Shown here: positions 63,305 to 64,000 of the stretch, one piece after another
Layout of the letters: every line of letters begins with the position of its first letter
How positions within the stretch are numbered: position 1 is the stretch's first letter
Assembly: GCA_017429265.1 (NCBI GenBank)
Contig: JAFRPG010000090.1
Span: 176,069 to 240,068, forward strand
Source: Clostridia bacterium
GTDB taxonomy: Bacteria; Bacillota; Clostridia; Christensenellales; Aristaeellaceae
Direction: 5' to 3'
DNA length: 64,000 nucleotides
Position numbers and translations under genes: made by a program
Notes under the pieces: model-generated
Seen by the model: the letters and a program-made list of their open reading frames with translations, nothing else
Database searches by the model: none
What the model was told of the DNA's origin: nothing

Positions 63305-64000
63305 ATGCAAAAGCTCACCAAGAACAAAGCTGCATTGGCTGCTGTGCTTGTGCTGATCGCGCTGGTGGTATTCCTCGTGGTCAAGCTGACGGGCCCGGCG
63401 CCCGGTGCTCAGCCTGCCGCGCCCGTTGCAACCGCCACACCCGCGGCTGAAGAGCAGGATCCGACCAAGGTAAACCCCGAGGAGATTCCCGCTCCTCCGA
63501 CCGAGGAGCCTGCTCCGGCGCCTACCGAAGAGCCTGCTCCCGCTCCCACTGAGGAGCCCGCTCCGGCGCCCACTGAGGAGCCTGCTCCCGCTCCGACTGA
63601 AGAGCCCGCCCCGGCTCCCACCGAAGAGCCCGCTCCCGTTGAGACCGCCAAGACCGAGGAAGCCGCTCCCGTCGTGAACAAGGCTCTCACCGAGGAAGCC
63701 GCTCCCGTCGAGGCTGCCAAGACCGAAGAGGCTGCTGCTCCCGCCGAGGCCGCCAAGACCGAGGAAGTTGCTGCTCCCGTTGAGGCCGCCAAGACCGAAG
63801 AGGCTGCTGCTCCCGTTGAGGCCGCCAAGACCGAAGAGGCTGCTGCTCCCGTTGAGGCCGCCAAGACCGAGGAAGCTGCTGCTCCCGTTGAGCCTGCCAA
63901 GACCGAGGAAGCTGCTGCTCCCGTTGAGGCCGCCAAGACCGAAGAGGCTGCCGTCGAGAACAAGGCTGCGACCGAGGAAGCCGCTCCCGCCGAGGCTGCC
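63305..64000 (+). CDS. Membrane-anchored Pro/Glu/Ala repeat protein (truncated by window edge)
   Basis: At least 232 residues, open to the right edge. A basic start (MQKLTKNKAALAA) and one transmembrane helix (about 9-28) precede Pro/Ala/Thr sequence. Some six copies of a PAPTEE hexapeptide follow (about residues 60-105), then 12-residue repeats of the type AAKTEEAAAPVE to the window end. The plan, membrane anchor plus long acidic repeats, is the same as in the 705-residue protein at 13818-15935. Any C-terminal domain lies outside the window. Probably a surface stalk; function unknown. Confidence 0.78.
   Translation, partial: MQKLTKNKAALAAVLVLIALVVFLVVKLTGPAPGAQPAAPVATATPAAEEQDPTKVNPEEIPAPPTEEPAPAPTEEPAPAPTEEPAPAPTEEPAPAPTEEPAPAPTEEPAPVETAKTEEAAPVVNKALTEEAAPVEAAKTEEAAAPAEAAKTEEVAAPVEAAKTEEAAAPVEAAKTEEAAAPVEAAKTEEAAAPVEPAKTEEAAAPVEAAKTEEAAVENKAATEEAAPAEAA
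63482..63960 (+). repeat. Two in-frame tandem repeat arrays
   Basis: An 18-bp repeat coding PAPTEE (about 63495-63620) is followed by a 36-bp repeat coding about twelve residues on AAKTEEAAAPVE (about 63700-63955). Units are near-identical at DNA level, so copy number may vary between strains. Confidence 0.85.

Noticed and set aside
63482..63960. Regular repeats that could suggest a CRISPR array
   Set aside because: Units are 18 and 36 bp, contiguous, in frame and without unique spacers; they code for a peptide repeat.

Overview
The window looks like a piece of chromosome from a GC-rich, strictly anaerobic Firmicute of the class Clostridia, probably from gut or rumen. The evidence is Gram-positive gene content and order (dprA-topA, rplI-dnaB, recG-fakA-asp23, yabM-mazG-hup-rqcP, DUF951, HemZ, YhaM), a tRNA-dependent T-box leader, anaerobic redox enzymes (pyruvate:ferredoxin oxidoreductase, NfnAB), a GH10 xylanase, and very regular TTGACA/TATAAT promoters with strong AGGAGG ribosome sites, several of them serving TTG or GTG starts. 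No phage, insertion sequence, CRISPR array, origin or rRNA operon was seen.

Layout. 1-2.0 kb (-): topA (cut by the window edge) and dprA. 2.2-10.9 kb (-): a tightly packed four-gene operon behind a T-box leader whose specifier reads as CUC (Leu). It encodes a LeuA-like protein without the usual HxH metal ligands, a TIM-barrel/acyl-CoA-ligase fusion, an amidohydrolase and pyruvate:ferredoxin oxidoreductase. This is the most unusual unit in the window. 11-18 kb: a CotH-like lipoprotein, a WYL regulator, tRNA-Arg(CCG), a membrane-anchored Glu/Thr-rich repeat protein, an IlvD/Edd dehydratase and tRNA-Ser(GGA). 18.1-27.9 kb (-): hemW, a YpsA/DUF1273 protein with no canonical start, lepA, ppk1, recG, fakA and an Asp23 protein.

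28-35.7 kb (+): DUF951, a VanW-domain protein, a CHAP/peptidoglycan-binding protein, an unknown secreted protein and a heterodimeric ABC exporter, ending at a strong terminator. 35.8-41.1 kb: a GNAT-nitroreductase fusion (-), two small membrane-associated proteins (+), then a macro-domain protein with an added helical domain, HemZ and a metallo-beta-lactamase-fold hydrolase (-). 41.3-46.7 kb (+): rplI, dnaB, yhaM, a lipoprotein and an FGGY sugar kinase. They converge on a GH10 xylanase without signal peptide and a compact formate/nitrite-type channel (-).

48.6-57.5 kb (+): a YARHG/SH3 secreted protein, trkA-trkH, then flippase, mazG, HU, rqcP and fused ispDF. 57.5-61.2 kb (-): a P-loop kinase paired with a CD3324/ParB-like protein, and nfnB-nfnA. 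61.4-64 kb (+): an acyl-activating enzyme with its own acyl carrier protein, and the start of a second membrane-anchored repeat protein that runs off the window.

Metabolically, pyruvate oxidation to reduced ferredoxin (NifJ) and Nfn transhydrogenation fit a fermentative anaerobe. The xylanase next to the sugar kinase suggests use of imported xylo-oligosaccharides. Starts were set from ribosome sites and promoters wherever these disagreed with the longest open frame.
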